DNA of 64,000 nt from Apostichopus japonicus (GCF_037975245.1 NC_092577.1:27751898-27815897); one strand, 5' to 3'. Positions 11,018 through 22,885 are shown, counted from the first letter of the stretch. Numbers and translations: made by a program. The notes: generated by a model from the sequence alone, not told the origin.

Positions 11018-12131
11018 CTGCCAATGTGATAGACATACAACTTTTGTTATTTGTTCACATCCCTAATGTTCATGTGCATATTTTGTACAGCATGTGGGTA
11101 AACATGTACGGTACGATACCAGTCACAATTCAACTATTTAATCACATCCCATTACTAAAATGTACAGTAGAAATGGAAGTGAAATTACTATGCAGTGATA
11201 CAGAAGCCTGAATGCATTTGATACCTGTATGGAAAAGAAACATGTGCAAACATTAATCAATCCGCTATGGTAGCTACATTTTCATTTGTCAAGTGTACAA
11301 TGATAACCAAATACATTTATGTTTGAAATTGTAGTATTTTCAAAAAGTTGAATGAAACACCCCGTAAAAGATGTCCTATTTTATTTCCAATGGAATTAGG
11401 GTTAGCCTAGGGGGATCAACTGCGGTTCACGGTACCACAGGTAAAGCGAGGAATATTCCATCTTGAAAAAAGCCTAGTTCAAGGCTATATGACTCCCTAC
11501 AAACAGCTACAACAAATTAAACACCCACCCACCTTTGTCCTGAATCGGAACTGTTTTGTACAAACTTAAAAAATAGCAGAAAAAACTGTCGCTAGAATAT
11601 ATAACAAATTTTAGCCAAAAATTCCGGACAAGTCAGTGCAATTGTCCAGAAATATTCCCCATCTATACAACTAGGCCTATAAATTGATATGACACAGCTG
11701 TGGCAGCAATAGGCTGTTAGATTGCTCCAAGGTCCCCAATGTTTATTTTGGAAGGGGGAGTGTATTCTCCTGTGAATTGTTAACGGGATTGTTGGATAGG
11801 ATGGTCAGTGGACAAACTGGTAATAAAAGATTGGCGTCATGTTCAGTTGATGTTTCGTATGAAACATAGGCCTAGCCTCTGTATTTTATAAAAACTATTT
11901 AGGGCTAGGCCTGGGGGGGGGGGGGCTATAGGGCCCTAGGAATAATCAGCTTATTTAGTGTAACAGTTTCGCACGCAACTACACAATCCCATACACACTA
12001 TTCTAGTTAATTCGTTATCTTAGGGTGACCCTAATTGGAGGCTAATCCTTAACTCAAACCTAATCTAGGTATAAATAATATGGCCTAGGACCTAAGCCTA
12101 GGCTATGTCCCCCCTGAAAGTGCAGGACAAA
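11018..12131. other. Putative intron, no gene seen
   Basis: AT-rich sequence between the most upstream recognised exon of the minus-strand gene and the gypsy insertion. A G-run lies at about 11911-11925. Nothing else supported. Confidence 0.4.
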
Positions 12132-14137
12132 TGTAATGCCACTGAGCCAACTAGTCAACCCCACAGCATTAATAAAACAAAAACAAAGCAATTTGAATTT
12201 CACTAGTTGATGTTTATTAAGGGTCCAAGCAGAATTACTGGGTATCAGGCCAGTAATATGACAAAGATATCTTTTACTCAAGATATGAATAGATGAAAAA
12301 CAGATGAATTACACTTTCTTTTTATATGCAATTTAAATCAACATAAAAGGGCGGTGGAAACTACTTAAATGTGACCTTTACTCTAGCACCTGGAAAAACA
12401 ACAGATAAGAGGAAAACATATCAGCATCTGACAACAACAAATTCCAATCAACAATCCTGACATAATACATATTAATGTTATTTTATGCACACTTACTATT
12501 TAAAGTAATTCAAGGCTGATTGTACCAATAAGGGAAAGTTGTTTTTGGTAATTTAACCTCAATGAAGTACTATTTAAAGTAAACATCAAACAAAACAATT
12601 AGATCCCGACATTTTAGCAGATCTCCAAATAACACCACTTGAAGAGTATTCTCTCCATGCAAATTTACCCATATCCAGGTCTGGTTGCACAGTTAAGGCA
12701 GATCCAGAGCCAAATACAATGGAGATCCCTAAACATCATACTTGAGCCTAGCTCAAGGTCAAGCCAAGATACAGGGATGAAATCTCCACTCTTAATTTAG
12801 AGTACTAGTGCAAGGCAACAACAAAATAACCCAACTGAATTTGACAAGGCAATTCATATGACATATGTGGAGGGAAAACAAACTAATCTTACTAACACAA
12901 CTAAATTACCCCTTGGACAACCAGTAAAGGTCAGCCAATACGGCAACATCTTGTGAAACCCAACTTAGTTACCCTTCGGACAACCAGTGAAGGTCAGCCA
13001 AAACGATAACATCAGAAAAAGGGGTTGAAGAATATACTTCCAGTAAACACATAATCTCAATATTACAGAGACACCAAACTACTGTAGCATGACCGTGTCA
13101 AGGTCACAATACAAGAAATCCTAAAAAAATGTCATAAAACATCATACTTGGAGAATTCATACACCATAAATACATATATAATCTTAAGACTATCTCAAGA
13201 CTATCCTAGTGAAGCCCAGATAACATGGATGTGAAAATGGCAAAGTAAGGAGGATACAAAGTATAATAACGGCCCTGGGGCATGGGAAAGCCTGGGCCAA
13301 AGCTTTATGGTAGAAGCCAACAAATAATGATCAGCACCATCAAAAATACAGTTCAAATCCCAGATCCCATTGCTTATAACCAATAAGCTTTTAATAATCA
13401 ATAAAATATTAATCCTCTGCTTTTCAGGAACAAAACAACTAAAAATATTTAGATATCCAGCTATCCCACACACTCTAGCCTGACTATCGAGGGCGCGGCC
13501 ATTTTGGATGAGTCAACACCAAGAAGAGAAAGAAAGAGGGCGCCTAACCACGATTAAATATAACGCAACGGTGGGGAAACCTGACCTAGCGGTAGCAGCG
13601 TTATTTAGAATGTTAAAATGATAACTCTTCCATAACAATGGTTCCTTGACATATTAAATTTATCCATGATCTTAAAAGCCCGATATAAATATGAATCACA
13701 AGTATTCAGACGAAATCATAAATTTCAAGCCTAATGTCACAAATCACATATGTATACTGTGTGTCCCAATCCTATTGACACCACCCACTGAAGGCTATCC
13801 TAACAGGTAGATGAATTAACGATCTTTCAGAGGATTTTCCCTGCATTATTACCAAAGAAAATATAGTCAATTTGCAGAAAACACATGAATACAAAGTAAA
13901 AATAAGTATTTACCCTACATTCCTGGCAGAAATAGCCGCGGAATTTAACAGAACTGAAAAAAGGTACGTTTAAAAGGCAGAGGAAACTTACACGTCTGCA
14001 CTCAATCAGAGCAAGAACAAGAGAGAGAGCATGGCAGGACAGAGATGGTAAAAAGAGGGGCAAACAGGGTCACATGACAGGATGCAGAGCTCTAAGCTCC
14101 TCCCCTAATTGAAGGGTGTTTAAGCCACATCCCTACA
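12132..14137 (-). repeat. 3' LTR of the gypsy element
   Basis: 2,006 bp with TG...CA ends, matching the other LTR at offset 7323. Its small open frames (for example 13201-13473 and 13827-14063) recur identically in the other LTR and are not credible genes. Two kilobases is long for a metazoan gypsy LTR. Confidence 0.95.
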
Positions 14138-14150
14138 CTCTCCCCTGCTT
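14138..14150 (-). promoter_or_regulatory. Polypurine tract of the gypsy element
   Basis: On the minus strand AAGCAGGGGAGAG sits immediately 5' of the 3' LTR start TGTAGGG, the expected position of the plus-strand DNA primer. Confidence 0.8.
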
Positions 14151-14262
14151 GACAGTAAGTTTGACCCCAAACTACCTAACATGGAACTAATTAAACTATA
14201 AATATGAAAACTTATTCTACATTCAACATGTAGATACCACTTAACATAATAAAACTTAACAC

Positions 14263-17200
14263 CTACAACTCTGACTGAATGGCAGTGGCTCTGTCTAACA
14301 ACAATCTGCTCTGAATTCTGAGGTGCTCTAACTCAGATCCTAAATTCATAGCAGAACAGGAAGTACCAGGAACGACAGATTTAGGTTCATGATACAAATT
14401 GCTATGGAGACCTTTAGTGGCCCGACTACTCCTACGGAACCCTGGTGGAGACTCTGAACCATCGGAACTTGAGTCATCAGAACTAGAAGATGTGTCCCCA
14501 GAGCTGGGACTGTAGGGTCCCGAACTGCCAGACTCAGAACAATAGTTTGGAATTATTACCACTCTGTCAAAATCAGAGTCACTCGAGCTGCCTGTTTCAT
14601 ATGGCGATACTCTAGGAATTGCTGGTTGTTTTGGTCGGTTACCATTGCGTTTTGGCAGTGGAACTCCTTTGTATGGTTGTACCACTGGGCAGGGACATAT
14701 CTCCCTTCTCCTCACAACTTTTTGAGGACCGCTACCATCAAAAGGTTCCACCGTATAAATCGCCTTATTACCCGGGTGGTCAACAACCTTGAAAACCTTT
14801 GATCCCCACTTATGGGCTATTTTACACCTACCCTTGGGGTGAGCCCTTAAATACACATGACTACCAATAGTTAAAGGTTTAGTGTGAGCACCCTTATTAC
14901 AGTATCGCTTCCTCCTATCACCCTCTTTGGCCACATTCTCCCCTGCTTTTTGGTAAGCATATCTCAAAGCTTCAGCATGAGAATTAACCCAATCTACCAC
15001 AGGGTTTTCAGTTTCGATTGCCTCTGCAGCACTTTCAGCTAGAAGGAAATCGATTGGAAGTCTGGGATTTCTTCCAAACATCAAAAAGAAAGGTGTGTAC
15101 CCAGTCGAAGCATGTGGAGTCGCATTGTAGGAATACAATACCTCAGGCAAATGCCTAGACCAGTTACGTCTCTTTTTCTCAGAAAGAGTTCTCAAGAGGT
15201 CATGGAGAGTTCTGTTAAACCTCTCGGCCTGGCCGTTCCCTTCAGGGTGATAGGGAGTGGTACGGGTTTGCTTAATATCATATATCTTACACAGTTGTCG
15301 GACCAAAGCGGACTGAAAGTTCCTGCCCTGATCAGAGTGTAACCGTTTGGGCACACCATACCGGTTGAACCAGTGGCTGATCAATGCTTGAGCAGTGCTC
15401 TCGGCCGTTTGATCCTTCGTGGCTACAGCCTGGGTGAATTTAGAAAATATATCAGTCATAACCAGTACATTTTCATAACGATTAGCATCTTTCTCTAAGA
15501 TAGTAAAATCCACAGCTAAAATCTCATTTGGCCTGGTTGCAGTTAAGTTCTCAATAGGCTCTCTTACTCTTGGTTGGTTTTTAGCCCTGGTACACTGATC
15601 ACAATTTACACAATACAACGTAATATCCTTAGTCATTCTTGGCCAATAGCATCTGTCACGAATTAAACTTAAAGTACGTTTCACACCTTGATGCCCAGTT
15701 TGATCATGGCAAGCATACAATACATCAGGGATTAACACTTCAGGCAACAACAATTGCCATACTTCACCATCCTTAGTTACTCTGTACATAAGACCATTTT
15801 TGATCTGTAACTTAGTGAACTGTCTTAAAAATAATTTTACTTTAACTGAATCACATGCAAGTTTGGTCATGGTTGGTTGTTCCATATATTGTCTGATTCT
15901 AACCAAAGCAGAGTCCTTTTGTTGAAAGTCTCTCATTTGAGGGACCGAATAACCAGGCAATACACCAATAGCACAAGTCAAAGTTTCAACCTCAACCTCA
16001 GATAAATCTACATCATTAAACATAGAATGAATTGGAGAGGGTATCACAGTTGTCCCCTGTACCTTAGTGCACACTTCACTAAATGAACTATCTCTAACGT
16101 CTATACCATTGAGCCTACGAGACAACCCATCTGCGGCTTGGTTGCGGCAACCCGGTTTGTAACGGATTTCAAAATCAAAGCTGGCAAGAGCCCCAACCCA
16201 TCTTTGTTCCGTGGCACCCAACTTGGCAGAATTTAAGTGGGCCAAGGGATTGTTGTCTGTAAAGACAATAAACTTATTTCCCAACAGGTAATCCCTAAGC
16301 TTTTCTGTGACAGCCCACTTCAAACCCAAAAACTCTAACTTAAAGCTTGAATAGTTTTCCATATTCTTTTCTGCCCCTCTAAGGGTTCTACTAGCGTAGC
16401 ATATAACCCTGCGAGTTCCCTCTTGTCGCTGAAAAAGTACTGCCCCTAATCCATCAAAGGATGCATCAACCTCAAGTTCAAATGGGAGAGAATAGTCGGG
16501 GAATGCTAACACGGGAGGTTCACACAGTCTAGTCCTCAAAGTCTCGAAAGCTACTTGATGGTCATCTGACCACATACATGAAAAATTAAATTTAACACCA
16601 TCTTTCTGGTGCTGGATACAAGTAGATACCAAAGCATGCAAGGGTTTAGCAATTTGAGAGAAACCCTTAACAAATCGTCTGTAGAATGAACAAAAACCCA
16701 GAAAGGATCTCAGTTCTTTGACTTTTGTTGGCTTAGGCCATTCTTTTACTGCCTCAGTCTTACTCGGGTCTGCCCTAACTCCCTCACTAGAAACCTCATG
16801 ACCTAGATAACTGACCTTGGTCTTAAAGAAAGAACATTTCTTTAGTTTTATCTTGAGGCCAAACTTCCGTAACCTATCAAATACTGTTTGAAGGCGAGCA
16901 AGATGATCAGAGAAAGTGCTTGAGTACACAAGAATGTCATCTAAATAACATAACACTGAATAAAAGAACATGTCACCAAGGCATGCTTGCATTAATCTTT
17001 GGAAAGTACCAGGGGCGTTACATAGCCCGAATGGCATCCTCGTATACTCGTAAAGCCCAAACGGAGTTGTAAAACTCGTTTTGTGTTGATCAGCCTCATC
17101 CATGGCCACCTGATGGTAGCCAGACAGGAGATCGATAGTAGAGAACCATTTCGTTCCATGAAGGGAATCTAACGATTCGTCTATGCGTGGGATTGGGTGG

Positions 17201-18375
17201 GCATCTTTTACAGTTTTCTCGTTTAACTTTCTATAATCCACACATAGCCGCAAATCTCCATTCGACTTGCGCACAATCACAATTGGGGATGCATAGGGAC
17301 TAGCACTCTCAATGATCACCCCGCTCTCCAACAACTTTCTAATGTGGTCCCGAACTGGTTCAAATTGCGATGGGGGTATTCGTCGGTATGGTTGTTTCAC
17401 AGGAACCTCATCCACAGTCTTAATCTTATGTCTTACAGTGCCTGTGAAACCCAAATCACTATCAGATGCAGCGAACACGTCACTATTAGCTAATAAAACA
17501 CTCTTAGCTTCCTTTAGTTGTTCCGCATTAAGGTCACTACCCAAATACTGATCAAAATCATTGAAAAAATCATGGGTGATAGTAGCGTCATTATCTACAT
17601 TTACATTGTTAACTGCTACACTTCCATCATTGACCGACACCACAGAATGAAATCTACCTAATGGAGTTTTAGGTCTTAAGGAAATATCTTCATCACTAGA
17701 ATTGCTGATTAATAGTGAAACATTGCCACGGGGAATACAAATAAGAGCAGGAGTAGCTACAAGGCCTCTGGGCAAATTCTCACAAGGTTCCACAAGAACT
17801 TCTAAACCAGCTGTTAACCTGCCACAAGTCACTTTGACCAGGCAACTTGCTTGTGCTGGGATCCACACACAATCGTTCCCAGCGACTCGGGCGATACCCT
17901 TGATATTACAAATATTAGTCCTATCTAGACAAACATGCCGGGGCAATTTTAATTGCCGCACAACCACTTCAGGGGGCAACTCTTGTAACACGTTCATGCC
18001 GACAAGCATGGGAGAAGACGCTGAATCTTTCAGGACCAAAATCCCCCGACCCGGTACTACAACACCAGAGACGCAAATGTCAGTCTCAAAATAACCTTGA
18101 TAGGGTATCCTTGCTCCATTGGCTGAGGTTAAGGTCAACCAGCCTAGGTCACTTAATATTACGTTAGGAAAACACTGATCGAATACATGTTTGGATATGG
18201 TTGTGACCTGGGACCCAGTGTCCACAACTGCTCTGACCTCTCCAACTCCCAACCTTACAACTACTGTAGGACAACTACCAACAATATTAGAACCTACAGA
18301 GGTTGAGCCCTTCTTACCAACCTGATTCACACCCAGACCTGGACTCTTGGGGCTGGGTGTTTCTAGTTTTCCTGA
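14263..18375 (-). CDS. pol: gypsy Pol polyprotein: protease, reverse transcriptase, RNase H, integrase
   Basis: Open from 18375 with no ATG at the start; residues are numbered here from the GTG at 18330 (1,355 codons). The aspartic protease has DTGS at 37-40. The reverse transcriptase has FSTIDLLSGYHQ near 396-407 and the catalytic YLDD at 462-465. RNase H acidic residues are D622, D692 and D734 (ADGLSR). The integrase zinc finger is H875, H880, C910 and C913, and its core D941, D1000, E1036 has the D,D-35-E spacing. A GPY/F-like module spans about 1155-1212, and a serine-rich acidic tail follows. No chromodomain. The frame is -1 to gag with a short overlap, so Pol is probably made by -1 ribosomal frameshifting. 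No internal stops: potentially functional. Confidence 0.95.
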   Translation of the reverse strand, partial: SGKLETPSPKSPGLGVNQVGKKGSTSVGSNIVGSCPTVVVRLGVGEVRAVVDTGSQVTTISKHVFDQCFPNVILSDLGWLTLTSANGARIPYQGYFETDICVSGVVVPGRGILVLKDSASSPMLVGMNVLQELPPEVVVRQLKLPRHVCLDRTNICNIKGIARVAGNDCVWIPAQASCLVKVTCGRLTAGLEVLVEPCENLPRGLVATPALICIPRGNVSLLISNSSDEDISLRPKTPLGRFHSVVSVNDGSVAVNNVNVDNDATITHDFFNDFDQYLGSDLNAEQLKEAKSVLLANSDVFAASDSDLGFTGTVRHKIKTVDEVPVKQPYRRIPPSQFEPVRDHIRKLLESGVIIESASPYASPIVIVRKSNGDLRLCVDYRKLNEKTVKDAHPIPRIDESLDSLHGTKWFSTIDLLSGYHQVAMDEADQHKTSFTTPFGLYEYTRMPFGLCNAPGTFQRLMQACLGDMFFYSVLCYLDDILVYSSTFSDHLARLQTVFDRLRKFGLKIKLKKCSFFKTKVSYLGHEVSSEGVRADPSKTEAVKEWPKPTKVKELRSFLGFCSFYRRFVKGFSQIAKPLHALVSTCIQHQKDGVKFNFSCMWSDDHQVAFETLRTRLCEPPVLAFPDYSLPFELEVDASFDGLGAVLFQRQEGTRRVICYASRTLRGAEKNMENYSSFKLEFLGLKWAVTEKLRDYLLGNKFIVFTDNNPLAHLNSAKLGATEQRWVGALASFDFEIRYKPGCRNQAADGLSRRLNGIDVRDSSFSEVCTKVQGTTVIPSPIHSMFNDVDLSEVEVETLTCAIGVLPGYSVPQMRDFQQKDSALVRIRQYMEQPTMTKLACDSVKVKLFLRQFTKLQIKNGLMYRVTKDGEVWQLLLPEVLIPDVLYACHDQTGHQGVKRTLSLIRDRCYWPRMTKDITLYCVNCDQCTRAKNQPRVREPIENLTATRPNEILAVDFTILEKDANRYENVLVMTDIFSKFTQAVATKDQTAESTAQALISHWFNRYGVPKRLHSDQGRNFQSALVRQLCKIYDIKQTRTTPYHPEGNGQAERFNRTLHDLLRTLSEKKRRNWSRHLPEVLYSYNATPHASTGYTPFFLMFGRNPRLPIDFLLAESAAEAIETENPVVDWVNSHAEALRYAYQKAGENVAKEGDRRKRYCNKGAHTKPLTIGSHVYLRAHPKGRCKIAHKWGSKVFKVVDHPGNKAIYTVEPFDGSGPQKVVRRREICPCPVVQPYKGVPLPKRNGNRPKQPAIPRVSPYETGSSSDSDFDRVVIIPNYCSESGSSGPYSPSSGDTSSSSDDSSSDGSESPPGFRRSSRATKGLHSNLYHEPKSVVPGTSCSAMNLGSELEHLRIQSRLLLDRATAIQSEL

Positions 18376-19298
18376 CTAGAATTGGTTCTGGCACCATTGC
18401 ATTGGTTGGCAAAATGGCCCCTCTCATGGCAACGATAACATTCCACTTGTGAGATGTCCCGGTTCTGTCTGTTTCGTGGAGTACGGTGGTAGCTCCTACC
18501 CTTCTCTACTATTTCTAAGCGGGTCTGAAAATCGGTTTGCTGTTTTTGGATCGCTTCCAAAACGTCCGTCTGGCTCTTTACAACTGAGGACAGGACCAGC
18601 AGGGCTTCTGAAACATCATGGGTGGCTTCCACGGCATACTGCCCGACTTTACGCGTTTTCTGGGGTCGATGAATACCATTCTCATCCTCCGCCATGTCCA
18701 ATGCCCAGTCTCGAAGATCAATAAAAGAGGTGCTTGGCTTATCTTTCAGAAGCCTTTTGATCTCTCTCCGTAAGCTGCCATCTTTAAGACCATCTCGAAA
18801 TTGCTCTTTAAGGGTTTGGTCCTTATCTGGCCCACCGCTTAAATCAGTTAATTTGTCTGCCAGTGTCATTAGGGCATAGGCGAAATCAGTAATAGACTCG
18901 TCCTCTTTTTGGACCCGATTGCATATGCCCCGCATTACCTTTCCAAGGTCCTTTTTCTCCCCAAACGTTTCCACAAGGACTTCAGTTATCTTTTGTGGGT
19001 CTTTAGAAATTGCAACACCTCTGTGTTTCAGTTCTTGTCGTGCGGGCCCCTCCAAATGAGCCAGAATAAAATGGGCAGCGTTCTCACCCTCCAGGTGCCT
19101 CAACTTTATTGCATTTTCAATGTCCTCTACAAACTCATTGACAGCCAAGGAGTTGTGGCTTGACCCACTGAAAATTTTTACTTTCTTATCCTTGGGGAGA
19201 AGATACACGTTTCCTTGCTTCCTCACCGATTCCTGGGTGTCAGCTAACTTGGTAGATAGAGCATCCAACCGCTTCTGCATGGCTTCCATTTCAGTCAT
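18363..19298 (-). CDS. gag: gypsy Gag, capsid and zinc-knuckle nucleocapsid
   Basis: The first ATG is at 19298, giving 311 residues; an upstream in-frame TTG at 19310 is less likely. An N-terminal coiled-coil-like stretch (EMEAMQKRLDALSTKLADTQ) is followed by a retrotransposon Gag capsid region containing FVEDIENAIKLR, AHLEGPARQELKHR and the typical ESITDFAYALMTLADKL. Near the C terminus is one CCHC zinc knuckle, CYRCHERGHFANQC (about residues 287-300), which binds genomic RNA. It ends at TAG 18363-18365, 12 bases inside the start of the -1 frame that continues into pol. Gag forms the cytoplasmic virus-like particle in which reverse transcription occurs. Confidence 0.92.
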   Translation of the reverse strand: MTEMEAMQKRLDALSTKLADTQESVRKQGNVYLLPKDKKVKIFSGSSHNSLAVNEFVEDIENAIKLRHLEGENAAHFILAHLEGPARQELKHRGVAISKDPQKITEVLVETFGEKKDLGKVMRGICNRVQKEDESITDFAYALMTLADKLTDLSGGPDKDQTLKEQFRDGLKDGSLRREIKRLLKDKPSTSFIDLRDWALDMAEDENGIHRPQKTRKVGQYAVEATHDVSEALLVLSSVVKSQTDVLEAIQKQQTDFQTRLEIVEKGRSYHRTPRNRQNRDISQVECYRCHERGHFANQCNGARTNSSQEN

Positions 19299-19432
19299 TG
19301 TCCCAATCAATAGTCAAGGTCATCAACAGGGTAAGTCCTTTTATTTTCGTTTCCACCGCCCTTACAGAATTTTTTTTTTTTTTTTGGTTTGAAAAATTTA
19401 ATAAATTGGTCACTTTAGGTACACAGCTGCCT

Positions 19433-19452
19433 GAACCCCACTCGTACTACCA
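19433..19452 (-). promoter_or_regulatory. Primer-binding site of the gypsy element
   Basis: Two bases inside the 5' LTR, the minus strand reads TGGTAGTACGAGTGGGGTTC. This is complementary to a tRNA 3' end finishing ...CCCAC-TCGTACT-A-CCA, with a T stem of CCCAC and discriminator base A. I could not assign the tRNA isotype from memory. Confidence 0.8.
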
Positions 19453-19454
19453 AT

Positions 19455-21460
19455 TGTAATGCCACTGAGCCAACTAGTCAACCCCACAGCATTAATAAAA
19501 CAAAAACAAAGCAATTTGAATTTCACTAGTTGATGTTTATTAAGGGTCCAAGCAGAATTACTGGGTATCAGGCCAGTAATATGACAAAGATATCTTTTAC
19601 TCAAGATATGAATAGATGAAAAACAGATGAATTACACTTTCTTTTTATATGCAATTTAAATCAACATAAAAGGGCGGTGGAAACTACTTAAATGTGACCT
19701 TTACTCTAGCACCTGGAAAAACAACAGATAAGAGGAAAACATATCAGCATCTGACAACAACAAATTCCAATCAACAATCCTGACATAATACATATTAATG
19801 TTATTTTATGCACACTTACTATTTAAAGTAATTCAAGGCTGATTGTACCAATAAGGGAAAGTTGTTTTTGGTAATTTAACCTCAATGAAGTACTATTTAA
19901 AGTAAACATCAAACAAAACAATTAGATTCCGACATTTTAGCAGATCTCCAAATAACACCACTTGAAGAGTATTCTCTCCATGCAAATTTACCCATATCCA
20001 GGTCTGGTTGCACAGTTAAGGCAGATCCAGAGCCAAATACAATGGAGATCCCTAAACATCATACTTGAGCCTAGCTCAAGGTCAAGCCAAGATACAGGGA
20101 TGAAATCTCCACTCTTAATTTAGAGTACTAGTGCAAGGCAACAACAAAATAACCCAACTGAATTTGACAAGGCAATTCATATGACATATGTGGAGGGAAA
20201 ACAAACTAATCTTACTAACACAACTAAATTACCCCTTGGACAACCAGTAAAGGTCAGCCAATACGGCAACATCTTGTGAAACCCAACTTAGTTACCCTTC
20301 GGACAACCAGTGAAGGTCAGCCAAAACGATAACATCAGAAAAAGGGGTTGAAGAATATACTTCCAGTAAACACATAATCTCAATATTACAGAGACACCAA
20401 ACTACTGTAGCATGACCGTGTCAAGGTCACAATACAAGAAATCCTAAAAAAATGTCATAAAACATCATACTTGGAGAATTCATACACCATAAATACATAT
20501 ATAATCTTAAGACTATCTCAAGACTATCCTAGTGAAGCCCAGATAACATGGATGTGAAAATGGCAAAGTAAGGAGGATACAAAGTATAATAACGGCCCTG
20601 GGGCATGGGAAAGCCTGGGCCAAAGCTTTATGGTAGAAGCCAACAAATAATGATCAGCACCATCAAAAATACAGTTCAAATCCCAGATCCCATTGCTTAT
20701 AACCAATAAGCTTTTAATAATCAATAAAATATTAATCCTCTGCTTTTCAGGAACAAAACAACTAAAAATATTTAGATATCCAGCTATCCCACACACTCTA
20801 GCCTGACTATCGAGGGCGCGGCCATTTTGGATGAGTCAACACCAAGAAGAGAAAGAAAGAGGGCGCCTAACCACGATTAAATATAACGCAACGGTGGGGA
20901 AACCTGACCTAGCGGTAGCAGCGTTATTTAGAATGTTAAAATGATAACTCTTCCATAACAATGGTTCCTTGACATATTAAATTTATCCATGATCTTAAAA
21001 GCCCGATATAAATATGAATCACAAGTATTCAGACGAAATCATAAATTTCAAGCCTAATGTCACAAATCACATATGTATACTGTGTGTCCCAATCCTATTG
21101 ACACCACCCACTGAAGGCTATCCTAACAGGTAGATGAATTAACGATCTTTCAGAGGATTTTCCCTGCATTATTACCAAAGAAAATATAGTCAATTTGCAG
21201 AAAACACATGAATACAAAGTAAAAATAAGTATTTACCCTACATTCCTGGCAGAAATAGCCGCGGAATTTAACAGAACTGAAAAAAGGTACGTTTAAAAGG
21301 CAGAGGAAACTTACACGTCTGCACTCAATCAGAGCAAGAACAAGAGAGAGAGCATGGCAGGACAGAGATGGTAAAAAGAGGGGCAAACAGGGTCACATGA
21401 CAGGATGCAGAGCTCTAAGCTCCTCCCCTAATTGAAGGGTGTTTAAGCCACATCCCTACA
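19455..21460 (-). repeat. 5' LTR of the gypsy element
   Basis: 2,006-bp copy matching the 3' LTR. It should hold the element's promoter and polyadenylation signals. I did not identify a convincing TATA box. Confidence 0.95.
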
Positions 21461-21464
21461 CAAA

Positions 21465-22840
21465 CACTGCTGTGAATTTATCCCCCTAAAATATTTCAAG
21501 AATAATATAGCCAAGGTCCTATCCCCCTAAGGCTAAAGTTTCTAATACAGATTATAAATATTAAGTTTAATTTAGGTTTGTTATTTTGTAAAGAAATTAT
21601 CCATTGCAAACATGAGAAACGCGTGAATACCGGGGCCACCATGATACTGTAAATATACGGAGGCCTTCTGTTACGATAAACTGTGCTGTACAACTACTAC
21701 AACTACAAGGCAGCTTAACGTCATTAGGTTTAACGTTAGGCAATTCGCCTATAGCTACTGCATGATAGGCCTAGCCTAGGACCTAGATCTTAGCTTGTTC
21801 GTACACAAGTTGGAATAATCGAAAATACACACTTTATGGTCTAATATACTATATACTTTTTAAGTGACTAACAAACGACACTGGCCAAAGGCCCAAAGAA
21901 AACTGGTCTAATATACTAACCTTGCAATGGTTACTGACAATATCACTGGATGATAATATTTTTTTGATTTTTCGTACCGTAACCGTCTGGCTGCTAACTC
22001 CCTGCTGTACGTTCCTTGCTCGTCGTGTACGTATGTGTACAATGTACTATAGTTCAGTGCAGTACGGTAGGCCGTACCGTGGCGCTACAATTGTTAATAT
22101 TTTCCCGCGCTTTTTCATATGACGAATATATCAACCTGATTGACTAGTGAGTTTCGTCCCAGTGCTGACATTTATTGTAGGACCAGATTAAAATAGAACT
22201 GTGACCATTATGTTCTGGTCAGGCGACCTTTTGGGTTAGTCGTGAAGGCATCTCTACCAAGATTATGGCGGGATAATCGTTGACTAACGTAAACCAGTCG
22301 ATATGACTAGACTTTAGCCTCGCTTGACTAGATTGTGTTTAGAGTGAAAGAGTGGTGCAGAGAGAAACATTGCATCTATATGAATAAATTAATGATTGTA
22401 TCTACAAAATGTTCCCTGATTTAACCCTCTATCTGGACAAACCATGGCTATTGTTTGCTATTGTTTGACAAATGGTGACAGAAATGTTCCTCCTTTCTCC
22501 AATGTAACCACTTGTGAGGCCTAGACATGGACCCACACACACATCAGATACACATTCACATCCCACAGATTCCCCGTGTCTCATCTTTCTGTAGAAAAAG
22601 TTGTGGCATACTAGTAATATCTTCTTTGCTTTTATGTAAAATTATGTGGCTTTCGATTCTTTGACAAATTAATATGCATCATGTATATGTTTGTTTCAAT
22701 ATGAAGTGGATATTTTTTCTCATATTTATTGCTTAATCTGCAATGAGTAATCTGTAGAATTGGTTAATAATTATATTTTTTGTAGACATTTCTCCTCTCC
22801 AGTTTCTTGGTACTGACTCTCTATCACTTTTCTTTTATTA
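21465..22840. other. Non-coding interval between the gypsy element and the micro-exon gene
   Basis: No supported gene. At 22150-22340 it contains GACCAG/CTGGTC/GACTAG half-sites like those of the repeat at 2810-3242, suggesting another copy of the same family. The distal part would hold the promoter of the plus-strand gene starting near 22886. A T/A-rich stretch with ATTATATAATATT lies at about 22835-22850. Confidence 0.4.
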
Positions 22841-22885
22841 TATAATATTGGTCTACAGGTCGACATACCATTCGACATACCAATC

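Larger units (their letters stand above)
12132..21460 (-). mobile_element. Complete Ty3/gypsy LTR retrotransposon
   Basis: A 9.33 kb element on the minus strand. Two 2,006-bp LTRs (12132-14137 and 19455-21460) begin TGTAGGG and end CATTACA in element orientation, and are flanked by the 4-bp target duplication CAAA (12128-12131 and 21461-21464). The internal part has a primer-binding site, gag, pol in the order protease, reverse transcriptase, RNase H, integrase, and a polypurine tract. That order places it in Ty3/gypsy (Metaviridae). There is no envelope frame and no chromodomain. Comparing the LTRs by eye I noticed one substitution (12605 C against 19928 T), so the insertion is very recent, and both frames look intact. 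Confidence 0.95.

Noticed and set aside
12060-14063. Small frames in the left LTR, repeated in the right LTR
   Set aside because: They occur because the LTRs are duplicates; no domain and no link to element function.
14263-19310. Search for an envelope gene or chromodomain in the gypsy element
   Set aside because: After integrase there is only a GPY/F-like module and a serine-rich tail, and no third frame downstream of pol.
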